DNA of 64,000 bases from Paenalicyclobacillus ferrooxydans (GTDB lineage: Bacteria; Bacillota; Bacilli; Alicyclobacillales; Alicyclobacillaceae): assembly GCF_001399675.1 (NCBI RefSeq), contig NZ_LJCO01000026.1, positions 20,013-84,012 of the forward strand, written 5' to 3'. Of this stretch, positions 26,712-35,261 are shown piece by piece; position 1 is the first letter of the stretch, and every line of letters starts with the position of its first letter. The notes below the pieces were generated by a model. The model was not told the DNA's origin, ran no database searches, and worked only from the letters and a program-made list of their open reading frames with translations. Position numbers and translations under genes: made by a program.

Positions 26712-27701
26712 TTAACCCATGATGTCCTTGCGAGCGAAAACCTGAAAGCTGATGACAAGTGCTGCTGCCGACCAGATCACGAGGACTCCGAGCGAGAATG
26801 CGAATGTCATCCCTGCCACCGGCGGCGGAGTGCCGTTGAGATAGTTCATTAGCTGCAGGTTCACGACTGGCAGGTACTTCGCCAAGGTCCAGTTGCTTGC
26901 GAGAGCCGTCAAAAGCGTTCCTGCGATGAGGCCCGCCATCATGATACCCATACTCGAGGCTGTCGATCTGACCAGCGTCGACACCATAAACGCGAGCGAA
27001 GCGACAGCCAGGCAAGCGAAGAATCCGAGCCCAAACGTCATCAACAGGTATTCCCACTGCGGCAGGGTGTAAACATGACTGATGTCTACGGTGCCATTCG
27101 CACTGGTCTGGAAGCCCATGATGACCGGCAGTCCAAACCCGCCGTAACCAAAAAACGCACCAGATACCACGTAGGAGGTGATCGCGATCGCCGCAAAGAG
27201 CATCGCCACGAGCAGAAACAGCGCCACCAATTTGCTCGCCAGGATTCTTGTGCGGGAGACACCACGGGTGAGCAGCATCTTAATCGTGCCGCCGCTCATT
27301 TCAGATGACACCATATCGGATGCAATGACGATGACAAAGAGGGGGATCAGCAGTGTGATGCCTTCATCCATAAACGTGTGCATGAAGCTCGGTGCGCCCG
27401 GTGCGTAGGGATTGATGTTGTGTGACAACTCGTACTGTGCCTCGGCAAGCGTAGCCTGGATGCCCGCTTTTTCAGCCGCCGATGCAAACGGGTTGTGCAA
27501 GCGATTCAGATCATGCGTGATTTCTTGCTGCAAGCGAACGTGCCAGTCTGTGGTTCCCAGTTGGCGAACCATGACAAGGATAGCCTCGTGCTCTGCGTAG
27601 GAGAACACAGCCATGAGCACCAAAAGGATGGCCATGACCACCTGGAAGCGGCGTTTGCGCAGCATTTTGACGATCTCGTTGGACACCAGTTGCCAAAACA
27701 T
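26712..27701 (-). CDS. ABC-2 type exporter permease
   Basis: An integral membrane component of an ABC-2 exporter with about six transmembrane helices. The first follows MFWQLVSNEIVKMLRKRRFQ; a large outside loop of ~80 residues comes next, then ITLLIPLFVIVIASDMVSSE and the conserved SGGTIKMLLTRGVSRTRIL. The partner ATPase gene lies 118 bp upstream on the same strand. Such two-gene systems often export drugs or peptides or relieve envelope stress. Cargo unknown. Confidence 0.88.
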   Translation of the reverse strand: MFWQLVSNEIVKMLRKRRFQVVMAILLVLMAVFSYAEHEAILVMVRQLGTTDWHVRLQQEITHDLNRLHNPFASAAEKAGIQATLAEAQYELSHNINPYAPGAPSFMHTFMDEGITLLIPLFVIVIASDMVSSEMSGGTIKMLLTRGVSRTRILASKLVALFLLVAMLFAAIAITSYVVSGAFFGYGGFGLPVIMGFQTSANGTVDISHVYTLPQWEYLLMTFGLGFFACLAVASLAFMVSTLVRSTASSMGIMMAGLIAGTLLTALASNWTLAKYLPVVNLQLMNYLNGTPPPVAGMTFAFSLGVLVIWSAAALVISFQVFARKDIMG

Positions 27702-27819
27702 CCACTCACCGCCTTGCTCGAAAATCCGTCATCGAACTATCGCTGGAAGCACTACTGGACGCACTACTGGAACCGTCCCCGGAAGCAGCATTGGAACTAT
27801 CGCTGCCTGCGGACGTGTC

Positions 27820-28749
27820 TCAAACTGCAGCCCCGCTGGTTGTTTGAAGGAAGAAGTCCTCGAGCGAGATGCGTCGCCGTGCTGCTTCAAATACCTTACA
27901 GCCGTGGGCTTCCAGATTGGAAACCGCTTCGGCTACCAAGTCGTCTGTCATTCTGCAAATCAGACTGCCCTTGGTTGATTCGGTGACTTCCGCGACAATG
28001 CCATGGGAACGCAGCACATCTTCCAGCACCCGCCGTGCTGCATCCGGCTTGTCCACACGCCAAGACACATCATCAGCCGTTCCGGCGAGGAGGGTGTCAA
28101 TGGCTCCCGTCTTGATGACCGAGCCGTCGCGGATGATGGCAACGTGATCGCACAGGAGTTCTATCTCTGACAGCAGATGGCTGCTGATGAATACTGCCAA
28201 GCCATCCTTCGCGAGTGCCTGCAGGAAGGTGCGAAGTTCGCGGATACCCGCCGGATCGAGGCCATTCGTGGGTTCGTCGAGAATGAGAAGCTTGGGATTG
28301 TTCAAGAGTGCCTGTGCAATGCCGAGCCGCTGTCTCATCCCGAGCGAATAGGTCCGAACCTTGTCGTCAAGTCGGTCCTCGAGATGGACTAGTTTTGCCA
28401 CCTCGTCGATCCGATGCACCGCCTCCACCCCCTGCATCCTGGCAAGTTGGAGGAGATTCTCACGTCCACTCAGATACGGGTACATGTCTGGATTTTCAAC
28501 GATGCAGCCGACCTCCTGCATGGCGCGCAGAGGGTCAGTGCGGACCTTGTATCCGCCAATGGTAATCTCACCTGCGGTCGGTCGAATCAGGCCAACGATC
28601 ATCCGGATGGTGGTGGTCTTTCCAGCCCCGTTCGGACCGAGAAAACCGAAGACCTGTCCAGGATAGACGTCGAATGAGACATCCTTAACGAGCGTGCGAT
28701 TGCGCACCCGCTTTTCGAGGGAGCGAACCGATAATACCGGTTGGGCCAT
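27820..28749 (-). CDS. ABC-2 type exporter ATP-binding protein
   Basis: The ATPase partner of the permease downstream. Walker A is GPNGAGKTTTIRM, the signature region reads TYSLGMRQRLGIA, Walker B is LLILDEPTNGLD, and the switch is ISSHLLSE. The C-terminal ~80 residues form an accessory domain as in NatA/CcmA-type exporters. ATG 28749 has GAGGTGG upstream; the earlier in-frame ATG (28866) would overlap the divergent esterase gene and is rejected. Confidence 0.9.
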   Translation of the reverse strand: MAQPVLSVRSLEKRVRNRTLVKDVSFDVYPGQVFGFLGPNGAGKTTTIRMIVGLIRPTAGEITIGGYKVRTDPLRAMQEVGCIVENPDMYPYLSGRENLLQLARMQGVEAVHRIDEVAKLVHLEDRLDDKVRTYSLGMRQRLGIAQALLNNPKLLILDEPTNGLDPAGIRELRTFLQALAKDGLAVFISSHLLSEIELLCDHVAIIRDGSVIKTGAIDTLLAGTADDVSWRVDKPDAARRVLEDVLRSHGIVAEVTESTKGSLICRMTDDLVAEAVSNLEAHGCKVFEAARRRISLEDFFLQTTSGAAV

Positions 28750-28820
28750 CGTGTTCCACCTCAGATTCCGGAAAGTTCTACCTGTATAGTACACTGTCAT
28801 TGAACAGGGAGGAAATCGGT

Positions 28821-29879
28821 ATGGAACAGGACAAGCCAGGCAGCCCTCAAGGTAAGCATGATTCACCCATCAACCAGCCCAAACCACCCCGACGTAAGTC
28901 GTCCGACAGGGTGATTCAGTCTGCTTCGGGACTTGCCATCACAGCAGCCGTCGTGCTCATCGGCGGGTTTCTCTTCGCCAGTTACGCGGCATTCGGAGGC
29001 ACAGTAGGGCATATCCTCGGTGCGACAGGCGGAACGAGTGGCACCAACGGCACCAGTGTGGCCAGCGGCGGAGGCGGAGGTACCAGTGGGACCACCGGCA
29101 GCGGCACCGGGGGCGGCAGTGGGACCACCGGCAGCGGCACGGGAGGCGCAAGCGGGGGCGTCAATGGGGGGACCGTCGGAGGATCCACCGGCGGGAACGC
29201 GAGTCAGGGGAGTACACCTCAGCAGACTGGACAGCCTCAGTTAAATTCGAAAACCATCCATCTCGTGGCACTCGGCGATTCCCTGACACATGGTCTTGGT
29301 GACGCCTCGGGAGAGGGCTACGTGGGAGATGTTGCGGCAAATCTCAAGCAGGCAGGGTACTCGGTGATCCAAGCAAATTTAGGGATCGATGGGTTGACGT
29401 CGCAAGGGTTGCGCACCGAAGTTGTCAAGCCAGAGGTCACACAGCTGCTCCAGTCGGCTAACCTTGTGTTGATTTCGATCGGGGGAAATGATCTGAACGA
29501 TGCAGCAGGGCTTCCCGCCATTCATACTGCTCGGATTGCCAAGGCCAGAACCCAGTTCCTGAGCAACCTGAACGCGGTCTTATCCACCATCCGATCGGTC
29601 AATAAGAATGCCACAGTGCTGGTAATTGGGCTGTATAACCCGTATGGGAATATTGCCGGTGCAAGGCTACAGACAGACAGTATAGTTGAGACTTGGAACG
29701 CAGATGAGCAGGCCTTAGTCTCAAAGTACAATGGAGTGCTCATGGTTCAGACCTACGATCTATTTCAGCTCAACCCGACGAGATACCTCTACATCGATCA
29801 CTTTCATCCGAACCAGGCCGGGTATCAGCGGATTGCCACACGGGTATGGCAGGACGTCCAGTCCGTAATTGGGGGATAA
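28821..29879 (+). CDS. Membrane-anchored SGNH/GDSL hydrolase
   Basis: A secreted esterase or lipase-like protein held by an N-terminal signal anchor (ASGLAITAAVVLIGGFLFAS). A ~90-residue Gly/Ser/Thr-rich spacer follows, then the SGNH domain. Block I is ALGDSLTHGLGD (Ser), block III is ISIGGNDLND and block V is YIDHFHPNQAGY (Asp/His). ATG 28821 has GGGAGG upstream. It is transcribed divergently from the exporter ATPase with only 71 bp between them, so promoters overlap. It resembles Bacillus YpmR-type lipases. Natural substrate unknown. Confidence 0.87.
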   Translation: MEQDKPGSPQGKHDSPINQPKPPRRKSSDRVIQSASGLAITAAVVLIGGFLFASYAAFGGTVGHILGATGGTSGTNGTSVASGGGGGTSGTTGSGTGGGSGTTGSGTGGASGGVNGGTVGGSTGGNASQGSTPQQTGQPQLNSKTIHLVALGDSLTHGLGDASGEGYVGDVAANLKQAGYSVIQANLGIDGLTSQGLRTEVVKPEVTQLLQSANLVLISIGGNDLNDAAGLPAIHTARIAKARTQFLSNLNAVLSTIRSVNKNATVLVIGLYNPYGNIAGARLQTDSIVETWNADEQALVSKYNGVLMVQTYDLFQLNPTRYLYIDHFHPNQAGYQRIATRVWQDVQSVIGG

Positions 29880-30015
29880 GCCATCATTTGATAAGCGGTG
29901 GTGCGCCGGCTTGGGGATATCCATCGCATGAAAGGCCTGTAGGAAATCTTTCGTCGGGGTTGCTTGGACCCAGTGCATGTTCGAGATGCAAGGGGTCACT
30001 TGGGGAGGAACTAGG

Positions 30016-30693
30016 TTGGGTAACGCTTTTGTTCACGGGTTTTTACTTGCCTTAGGGTTAATTCTGCCGATTGGCGTTCAAAACGGTTTTGTCATTACTC
30101 AAGGCAGTGTTCATCAGCGGTTCTCCAATGTGCTGCCGACAATCATCACCGCTTCTCTATGTGACACTCTGTTGATAGCGGTCAGCATTTTTGGCGTCAC
30201 GACACTGTCCTTTACGTCACCAATTGTCCGTCTGGTGATGGGGGTGGTCGGATGCGGTTTCTTATTGTTTATGGGATGGTCCACTTTTCGATCCGATGCA
30301 GGTTCAGACGACAACCCCGGTCAAACGAGTGACAGTCGCGTAAATGGTGAGGATGAAGGCACTTTGGACCCCAGTGGCAGGGCTTGGAGCCGAAAGAGGC
30401 AAATTTGGACGGCCGCGTCGACCTCACTTTTGAACCCGCACGCTTGGATGGACACCTTGGCGATTATCGGGGGCAGCGCTGTTTTGTACACGAACTGGCG
30501 GCTCCGTTTTTCGTTCGGAGTAGCGTGCGTTCTAGTGAGCTGGCTCTGGTTTTTCGCCCTGGCACTGACAGGGCATCTGGCAGGGACGCGGCTATTGCGA
30601 GGACAGGCGAAGGTCTGGTTGAATCGTGGATCGGCTGTGATGATGTGGGGATCGGCCATTTATCTCGCTGTTGTTCTTTGGCATCTTGGCTGA
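30016..30693 (+). CDS. LysE/ArgO family amino acid exporter
   Basis: A multi-pass membrane protein of the LysE superfamily, expected to export basic amino acids or related compounds. The first helix contains the signature LALGLILPIGVQNGFVITQG and the mid-protein signature is STSLLNPHAWMDTLAIIGG. A hydrophilic loop between helices 3 and 4 is rich in Asp and Ser and longer than usual. The TTG start at 30016 follows GGGGAGG; an upstream ATG at 29977 lacks such a site. Confidence 0.87.
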   Translation: MGNAFVHGFLLALGLILPIGVQNGFVITQGSVHQRFSNVLPTIITASLCDTLLIAVSIFGVTTLSFTSPIVRLVMGVVGCGFLLFMGWSTFRSDAGSDDNPGQTSDSRVNGEDEGTLDPSGRAWSRKRQIWTAASTSLLNPHAWMDTLAIIGGSAVLYTNWRLRFSFGVACVLVSWLWFFALALTGHLAGTRLLRGQAKVWLNRGSAVMMWGSAIYLAVVLWHLG

Positions 30694-30711
30694 AGGACCT
30701 TCAAAAGGGGA

Positions 30712-30741
30712 TTGCGTATCGGTTTCAATCTCACATATACT
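30712..30741 (+). promoter_or_regulatory. Sigma-A-type promoter of the ABC-F leader
   Basis: -35 TTGCGT (30712-30717), an 18-bp spacer and -10 TATACT (30736-30741). Transcription would begin near 30748, giving a leader of about 420 nt before the ABC-F gene. Confidence 0.6.
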
Positions 30742-30747
30742 GGGGTT

Positions 30748-31171
30748 ACATGAAATTGAACGGAGGTATCTAACTCTACACCATGTACAATTCCTGTTAC
30801 GCCGCCGAATGAATTGAATCCACTGCAGGCTCGACCACCTGTGTTGCTTTGCCCTTTCGGGCAGACAGATGGTTCGGTGTGGGCTGCTGTGGCGAGCGGA
30901 CAGGAAACCAAAGTGGAGTTGGGATGCTTAGTGGCTCATATGGTATTGCGACGCGGCTGTCAGCGTTTGAGGGCTGCGTGTACGACACGGGCGTTGCGGC
31001 CATGTGTGCGTCTTCGGGGAGGACCCGGCAATACTGAGAAGCCTCGAGCGGGGAGTTTAATATCCCGGTAACAAACCCAGTCACGTCCGTGATCGCAGGC
31101 AGCCACCTGCGATTTTTTGTTGTCCCACAAGCCTTTGGGATTTCAGTACGGATGGGATGTGATGGACGAAT
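30748..31171 (+). promoter_or_regulatory. Attenuator-like leader of the ABC-F gene
   Basis: The untranslated leader is unusually long, has several local hairpins (for example tgccctttcgggca) and ends in an intrinsic terminator 53 bases before the start codon. A nine-codon ORF (30783-30812, MYNSCYAAE) is a possible leader peptide. A GGAGG lies 16 bases before it, which is farther than usual. Known ABC-F resistance genes are often induced by ribosome stalling on such a leader. I do not recognise a named riboswitch. The attenuation role is inferred from layout. Confidence 0.6.
31092..31118 (+). terminator. Intrinsic terminator within the ABC-F leader
   Basis: Stem atcgcagg with cctgcgat, loop cagcca, then a six-T run. 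It lies upstream of, not after, the coding region it would control. Confidence 0.9.
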
Positions 31172-33154
31172 ATGTTGGCACAAAAGTCGATGACTCAGAC
31201 GCTGCGCGTTGAAGACGCCTGTAAAGAATGGAATGGAAGACCGCTCTTTAGGGGCGTGACGTTCGAATTGTTTCATGGAGAAAAGGCAGCTTTATATGGG
31301 AAGAATGGCGTTGGCAAGACGAGCCTGCTGAAGGCAATCATGGGCCAGGTTGAATTAGACGGGGGTCTGATTCACCGGGGAATTCCACTGCACGACTGGG
31401 GGTGGTTAGAACAGGACCTCCACGTCGATGCGGGTGTATCCCTCATCTCCTTTGTAAGGTCCGGCAACTTCGAACTCTCAAGAATGGCGAGTGAACTGTC
31501 CAGACTCCAACGAGAGCTTGAAGATGTGGCACAGGATACACGGACAGGGGCGAGCAAGACGATCTCTTCTGAGACTACGCAAGGAACCGGGACTGCTTCA
31601 GGAACCGAGACTGCGCCAATGTCAGGGGCAGCGGATGCGGGGGTGTCGGATCACCGGATCGACAGGTTGATGGAACAATATGCAGAGATACAAGAGCAAT
31701 ATCAGATGGGCGGGGGCTACGAGTGGGAGATGGAAGTGGAGGTGTCATTGACACGCCTGCAATTGCCGAAAAGCGTTTGGGACACCCCCTATCAGGCGCT
31801 GAGCGGCGGCCAAAAGACCCGTGCACAGCTTGCCAGACTGATGGTCCGTAAGCCTAGAGCTCTTATCCTGGATGAACCGACCAATCATTTAGACAGACAC
31901 ACGCTTCGATGGCTCGAAGAGTGGCTCGGCCAGTATGCAGGAACAGTGCTGTTTGTGACACATGACCGGACATTGATGGATCACGTTGCTGATGCGGTGA
32001 TTGAACTCACGCCGGAAGGATGCCGCCGATACAAAGGTGGATATCAATCCTTCAAGGAGAGCCGCGATCACGAAATCAAAACGCAAACGGCACTTTATGA
32101 AAAACAAGAGCGCGAGCGTCAGGACTTGCTTGAGGCCATTCACCGTTACCAGCAGTGGTATGAAAAGGCACATGCGGCAGCGGGCGAACGCAACCCTTAT
32201 TTGAAAAAACGTGCTATGAAGAACGCCACTCGCTTCAAGGCGAAGGAGCGGGCATTGGCGCGGCTTGAAGATCGCAGTGTTGACAGACCACGCGAGTCAG
32301 CGAAGGCTCAAGTTGAGTTTGAGACGGCTCAATTTGAGGCACGCAGCCTTGCTGCACTGCAAGAAGTCACCATCGGTTATGGCCCACATGAAGTGTTGAG
32401 GAATGTCACGATGGCGGTGGAGCGGAACCATCGGATCGCCATTATTGGACCGAACGGGGTAGGAAAAACCACCTTGTTAAGGGCTTTGACGCGTGAACTG
32501 CAGCCTGACAAGGGCGAAGTCTACCATCATCCGGAACTGAAAATTGGCTACTTTGTGCAAGAACTGCGCCGACAAAATCTTGACGACTCCGTGTTAGACA
32601 CGCTCCTTGACCTGCCAGGGATGACTCAGTCGTGGGCCCGAACAATTCTCGCAGGATTCTTGTTTCGACGGGAAGATGTATTTAAACCTTTGTCCACACT
32701 CAGTATGGGTGAACGATGTCGCGTGGCATTTGTACATCTTTACCTGTCAGGGGCAAACTTGCTGGTCCTTGACGAGCCAACCAACTACCTTGATATCGAT
32801 ACGCGCGAACGGGTCGAAGAGGCTTTGCTCGATTACCCGGGTGCGTTGGTGCTCGTGACACACGATGTATATTTGCTTAAAAAGGTTGCGAACCGTCTCT
32901 TGTTTCTTGAAGACGGATGTGCCCGGTGGTTCGAAGGGACGTACGAGGAGTACGAGCAAGCACAAAGAGCCCGGAGGTACACAAACCGAGAAACAGAGAA
33001 CCAAATTCGGCAGTTGGAATTGACACTTGCACAACTCGTAGGGCAGGAAGAACCGGAATCGGAGTCGCAGCGAGCGACACTCTTGGAGGAGATCCGAAAT
33101 ACAAAACGTGCGCTGGACCAACTACTCGCGTCACAAGATACACCAGCTGAGTGA
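31172..33154 (+). CDS. ABC-F family ATPase, ribosome-protection type
   Basis: A soluble protein with two ABC domains and no membrane segments, as in ABC-F translation factors. Domain 1 has YGKNGVGKTSLL, a complete LSGGQKTR signature and ALILDEPTNHLD. Domain 2 has IGPNGVGKTTLL, LSMGERCR and LLVLDEPTNYLD. A charged inter-domain linker (about residues 310-390) would reach the ribosomal exit site. A low-complexity Ser/Thr/Gly insertion sits in domain 1 before the signature. The N-terminus is uncertain: ATG 31172 has only GTGATGG upstream and ATG 31190 is possible. The regulated leader suggests antibiotic-inducible protection, but substrate class is unknown. Confidence 0.85.
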   Translation: MLAQKSMTQTLRVEDACKEWNGRPLFRGVTFELFHGEKAALYGKNGVGKTSLLKAIMGQVELDGGLIHRGIPLHDWGWLEQDLHVDAGVSLISFVRSGNFELSRMASELSRLQRELEDVAQDTRTGASKTISSETTQGTGTASGTETAPMSGAADAGVSDHRIDRLMEQYAEIQEQYQMGGGYEWEMEVEVSLTRLQLPKSVWDTPYQALSGGQKTRAQLARLMVRKPRALILDEPTNHLDRHTLRWLEEWLGQYAGTVLFVTHDRTLMDHVADAVIELTPEGCRRYKGGYQSFKESRDHEIKTQTALYEKQERERQDLLEAIHRYQQWYEKAHAAAGERNPYLKKRAMKNATRFKAKERALARLEDRSVDRPRESAKAQVEFETAQFEARSLAALQEVTIGYGPHEVLRNVTMAVERNHRIAIIGPNGVGKTTLLRALTRELQPDKGEVYHHPELKIGYFVQELRRQNLDDSVLDTLLDLPGMTQSWARTILAGFLFRREDVFKPLSTLSMGERCRVAFVHLYLSGANLLVLDEPTNYLDIDTRERVEEALLDYPGALVLVTHDVYLLKKVANRLLFLEDGCARWFEGTYEEYEQAQRARRYTNRETENQIRQLELTLAQLVGQEEPESESQRATLLEEIRNTKRALDQLLASQDTPAE

Positions 33155-33165
33155 CCGATTTCGGG

Positions 33166-33290
33166 GAGATTGTCCAACTCCGCAGGTCTGCAGATTTGGC
33201 AGGTCTGTCCGATTCGGTGGGCTTGCCAGATTGATTGGGCGGTCAGATTCCGTGGACTTGCAAGATCGTGGACTTGCAAGATAAGGAAGG
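33166..33290 (+). repeat. Short direct repeats before the thioredoxin gene
   Basis: Imperfect copies of blocks such as gcaggtctg and gtggacttgcaagat (the latter in two adjacent copies) fill the spacer after the ABC-F gene. Confidence 0.75.
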
Positions 33291-33317
33291 GTATTCTTGG
33301 GAAGGGAGGGATACAGT

Positions 33318-33881
33318 ATGCCAATTAACTTAGCAGCGAAACTCGGACAGGGGATTTCTCCTGCTGCATTCATCGATGGTATGACCCGGAATCAGGACAC
33401 ATTCTCGGGCTGGTATAACAACTTTGCTTGGACAGCAAAAGAGGACGAGGAATTTTTCTCATCCCTTGCAGGAAAGGGATTTCGGTGTGCCATCATTGCT
33501 GCCGATTGGTGCGGAGATGTTGTCCGCAACGTCCCGGTAGTACTGCGTGTGATGGAGAAGGCTTCAGTACCGACAGAGTTTTTCATCATGGAGCAAAACC
33601 TCGACCTGATAGACCAGTTTCTAACCTTCAACGGGCGCTCTATTCCTGTTGTGTTGATCCTCGATGAAGCAGGTAACGTTCTGTCCAAGTGGGGACCAAG
33701 ACCTGCCTATGTGCAGGAACCGATGGCTTACTTCAAAACCCATTACGTGGACAAGAGTGCACCAGAGTATGAAGAGCAGCAAAAAGAGACGTATGCGGAG
33801 ATCCGGCGACGTTATGGTGAGGGAACCGGCTATCAAGAGCTTATCGTCCAAGAGTTGAGGGGTATATTCGAGTCGCTTTAA
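33318..33881 (+). CDS. Thioredoxin-like family protein
   Basis: A cytoplasmic thioredoxin-fold protein of ~187 residues. The active-site region reads ADWCGDVVRNVP, so the usual CxxC is replaced by a single Cys followed by Gly-Asp; a dithiol reaction is unlikely. The cis-Pro segment is SIPVVLILDEAGN. A helical N-terminal and a charged C-terminal tail flank the fold. ATG 33318 follows GGGAGGG. This single-Cys WCGD form is known in uncharacterised Bacilli proteins. Role unknown. Confidence 0.8.
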   Translation: MPINLAAKLGQGISPAAFIDGMTRNQDTFSGWYNNFAWTAKEDEEFFSSLAGKGFRCAIIAADWCGDVVRNVPVVLRVMEKASVPTEFFIMEQNLDLIDQFLTFNGRSIPVVLILDEAGNVLSKWGPRPAYVQEPMAYFKTHYVDKSAPEYEEQQKETYAEIRRRYGEGTGYQELIVQELRGIFESL

Positions 33882-33920
33882 GACATCCGAATTATTGACA
33901 CTGATGAATTGGATATTTCA

Positions 33921-33955
33921 GGGCTGGTCAGACATTTCCCTTGACCAGCCCATTT
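33921..33955 (+). terminator. Rho-independent terminator
   Basis: Ten-base stem gggctggtca with tgaccagccc, an 11-base loop, then atttgtt. Confidence 0.85.
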
Positions 33956-33968
33956 GTTATGTTAAATT

Positions 33969-33983
33969 GTAAATATAATTTAC
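33969..33983 (+). promoter_or_regulatory. Candidate operator/-10 box before the molybdate-type regulator
   Basis: Palindrome gtaaat-ata-atttac with a TATAAT (33974-33979) inside it and another gtttac half-site near 33998. A repressor bound here would block its own promoter. The related gtaaat/gtaaac half-sites recur at 35211-35235 before the binding-protein gene. Confidence 0.5.
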
Positions 33984-34030
33984 GTTGATAAATAATAGTT
34001 TACATAGGTGTGTGGACTGGGGGGAGAAGG

Positions 34031-35149
34031 GTGAAGTTTCCGAATCGGATCGCGAAGGTGCGTCAAGAGATTGGCCTTTCGAGAGAAGCTTTGGCCCAAA
34101 GTGCAGGCGTCACACGTCAAGCGATTGGACTGATTGAAGCGGGCAAGGTGTCTCCAAGTGCTATCGTCGCGATGAGGATTGCGAAGGCTTTGCTGACAAG
34201 CGTAGAGGAATTATTTGCTGATCCGGCGGAGGACTCCTTGGTAGACACGGTTCCCCCTAGTGGTTCCGCAACAGTCGCGGATTCTGACGCTTTGCGAAGT
34301 TTTGTCGGTATGGTTGATGGACGTATGCTTGCCAGACCTGTGGATTCCACATCACTTTCCAGTGCATTGCATCCGGCCCACGCAGTGGTGCATCCCATCT
34401 CATCGCGGGCGTCTAAAGGGCGGCTGGAGTGGCTGTCGGGCCGTTCTTCGAGTGAAGGGGTTGTGTTTATTTCGGGATGTGATGCCGGACTCGGACTGAT
34501 GGCGGAGCATGTGGCGAAGCAAGCTAGGGGTCACGAGGGAGTTTGGTTTGAGGTGCCAAATGCGGCGGCGCTTCGCGAACTTGAACTCGGGTACACCCAC
34601 GTGGCAGCGATTCACCGGATCGATCCGATGACGAGGTCAAACGGTACCTCCGAGATAGATGCCGCAGACACGTCACGGTACCTTCAGATCACGTTTGCAG
34701 AGGCCGAAGTGGGATGGATGGTACGCAAAGGAGACCGATTGCGGTTTGCTGGGCCAGAGAGTCTTCAGAGTGGCCGCCTTCGTGTTGTGAATCGTCCGCA
34801 GGGTGCAGGGGTGCGGAGACTGTTCGACGAGCTGCTGGGGTCAGTACAGGTCAGTCCTTCGCAGGTGACAGGTTATGACATTGAACTGAAAGGCCACGTC
34901 GCGGTTGCTGAGGCGGTGGCTCAGGGCCTGGCAGACGTGGGGCTTGGGCACGCCGGAGCAGCAGCCCTGTTTGGCCTTGACTTTATACCGGTGCAACGCG
35001 AACGATGCACCTTGGTGATTCCGAAGGGCTACCTGAAACACACGGGTGTTCAGGCTTTGCTCGAAACGCTCCAGACAGATTCGTTTCGAAGAGAACTGGA
35101 GTGCCTCGGTCCTTACGATGTGAACCAGACGGGAAACACCTTGGCCTGA
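34031..35149 (+). CDS. XRE-type regulator with periplasmic-binding-like sensor domain
   Basis: A predicted transcription factor. An N-terminal helix-turn-helix (VRQEIGLSREALAQSAGVTR) is followed by a linker and a PBP-like ligand domain (GVVFISGCDAGLGLMAEHVA to the end). This architecture occurs in regulators next to molybdate or tungstate transporters. GTG 34031 begins MKFPNRIAKVRQE after GGGGAGAAGG; GTG 34010 is less likely. The downstream genes encode a WtpA-like binding protein and permease, so the ligand is probably an oxyanion or molybdenum cofactor. Confidence 0.85.
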   Translation: MKFPNRIAKVRQEIGLSREALAQSAGVTRQAIGLIEAGKVSPSAIVAMRIAKALLTSVEELFADPAEDSLVDTVPPSGSATVADSDALRSFVGMVDGRMLARPVDSTSLSSALHPAHAVVHPISSRASKGRLEWLSGRSSSEGVVFISGCDAGLGLMAEHVAKQARGHEGVWFEVPNAAALRELELGYTHVAAIHRIDPMTRSNGTSEIDAADTSRYLQITFAEAEVGWMVRKGDRLRFAGPESLQSGRLRVVNRPQGAGVRRLFDELLGSVQVSPSQVTGYDIELKGHVAVAEAVAQGLADVGLGHAGAAALFGLDFIPVQRERCTLVIPKGYLKHTGVQALLETLQTDSFRRELECLGPYDVNQTGNTLA

Positions 35150-35210
35150 AGAATAATCGTAAGCAGCCGTCAGCGGGCTGGTCAGTCGAGTTGGTCAGTC
35201 GAGTTGGTCA

Positions 35211-35235
35211 GTAAATAAAGAACTGTTACGTAAAC
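35211..35235 (+). promoter_or_regulatory. Candidate operator before the oxyanion-binding protein
   Basis: gtaaat and gtaaac half-sites in gtaaataaagaactgttac plus gtaaac, similar to the palindrome upstream of the neighbouring regulator. Two tandem copies of agtcgagttggtc precede it. Confidence 0.4.
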
Positions 35236-35261
35236 TGAGATGCCAGGAGAGGGAGATATCG

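Noticed and set aside
30748..31171. T-box, cobalamin or FMN riboswitch in the ABC-F leader
   Set aside because: None of their invariant boxes is present; a stalling-type attenuator fits better.
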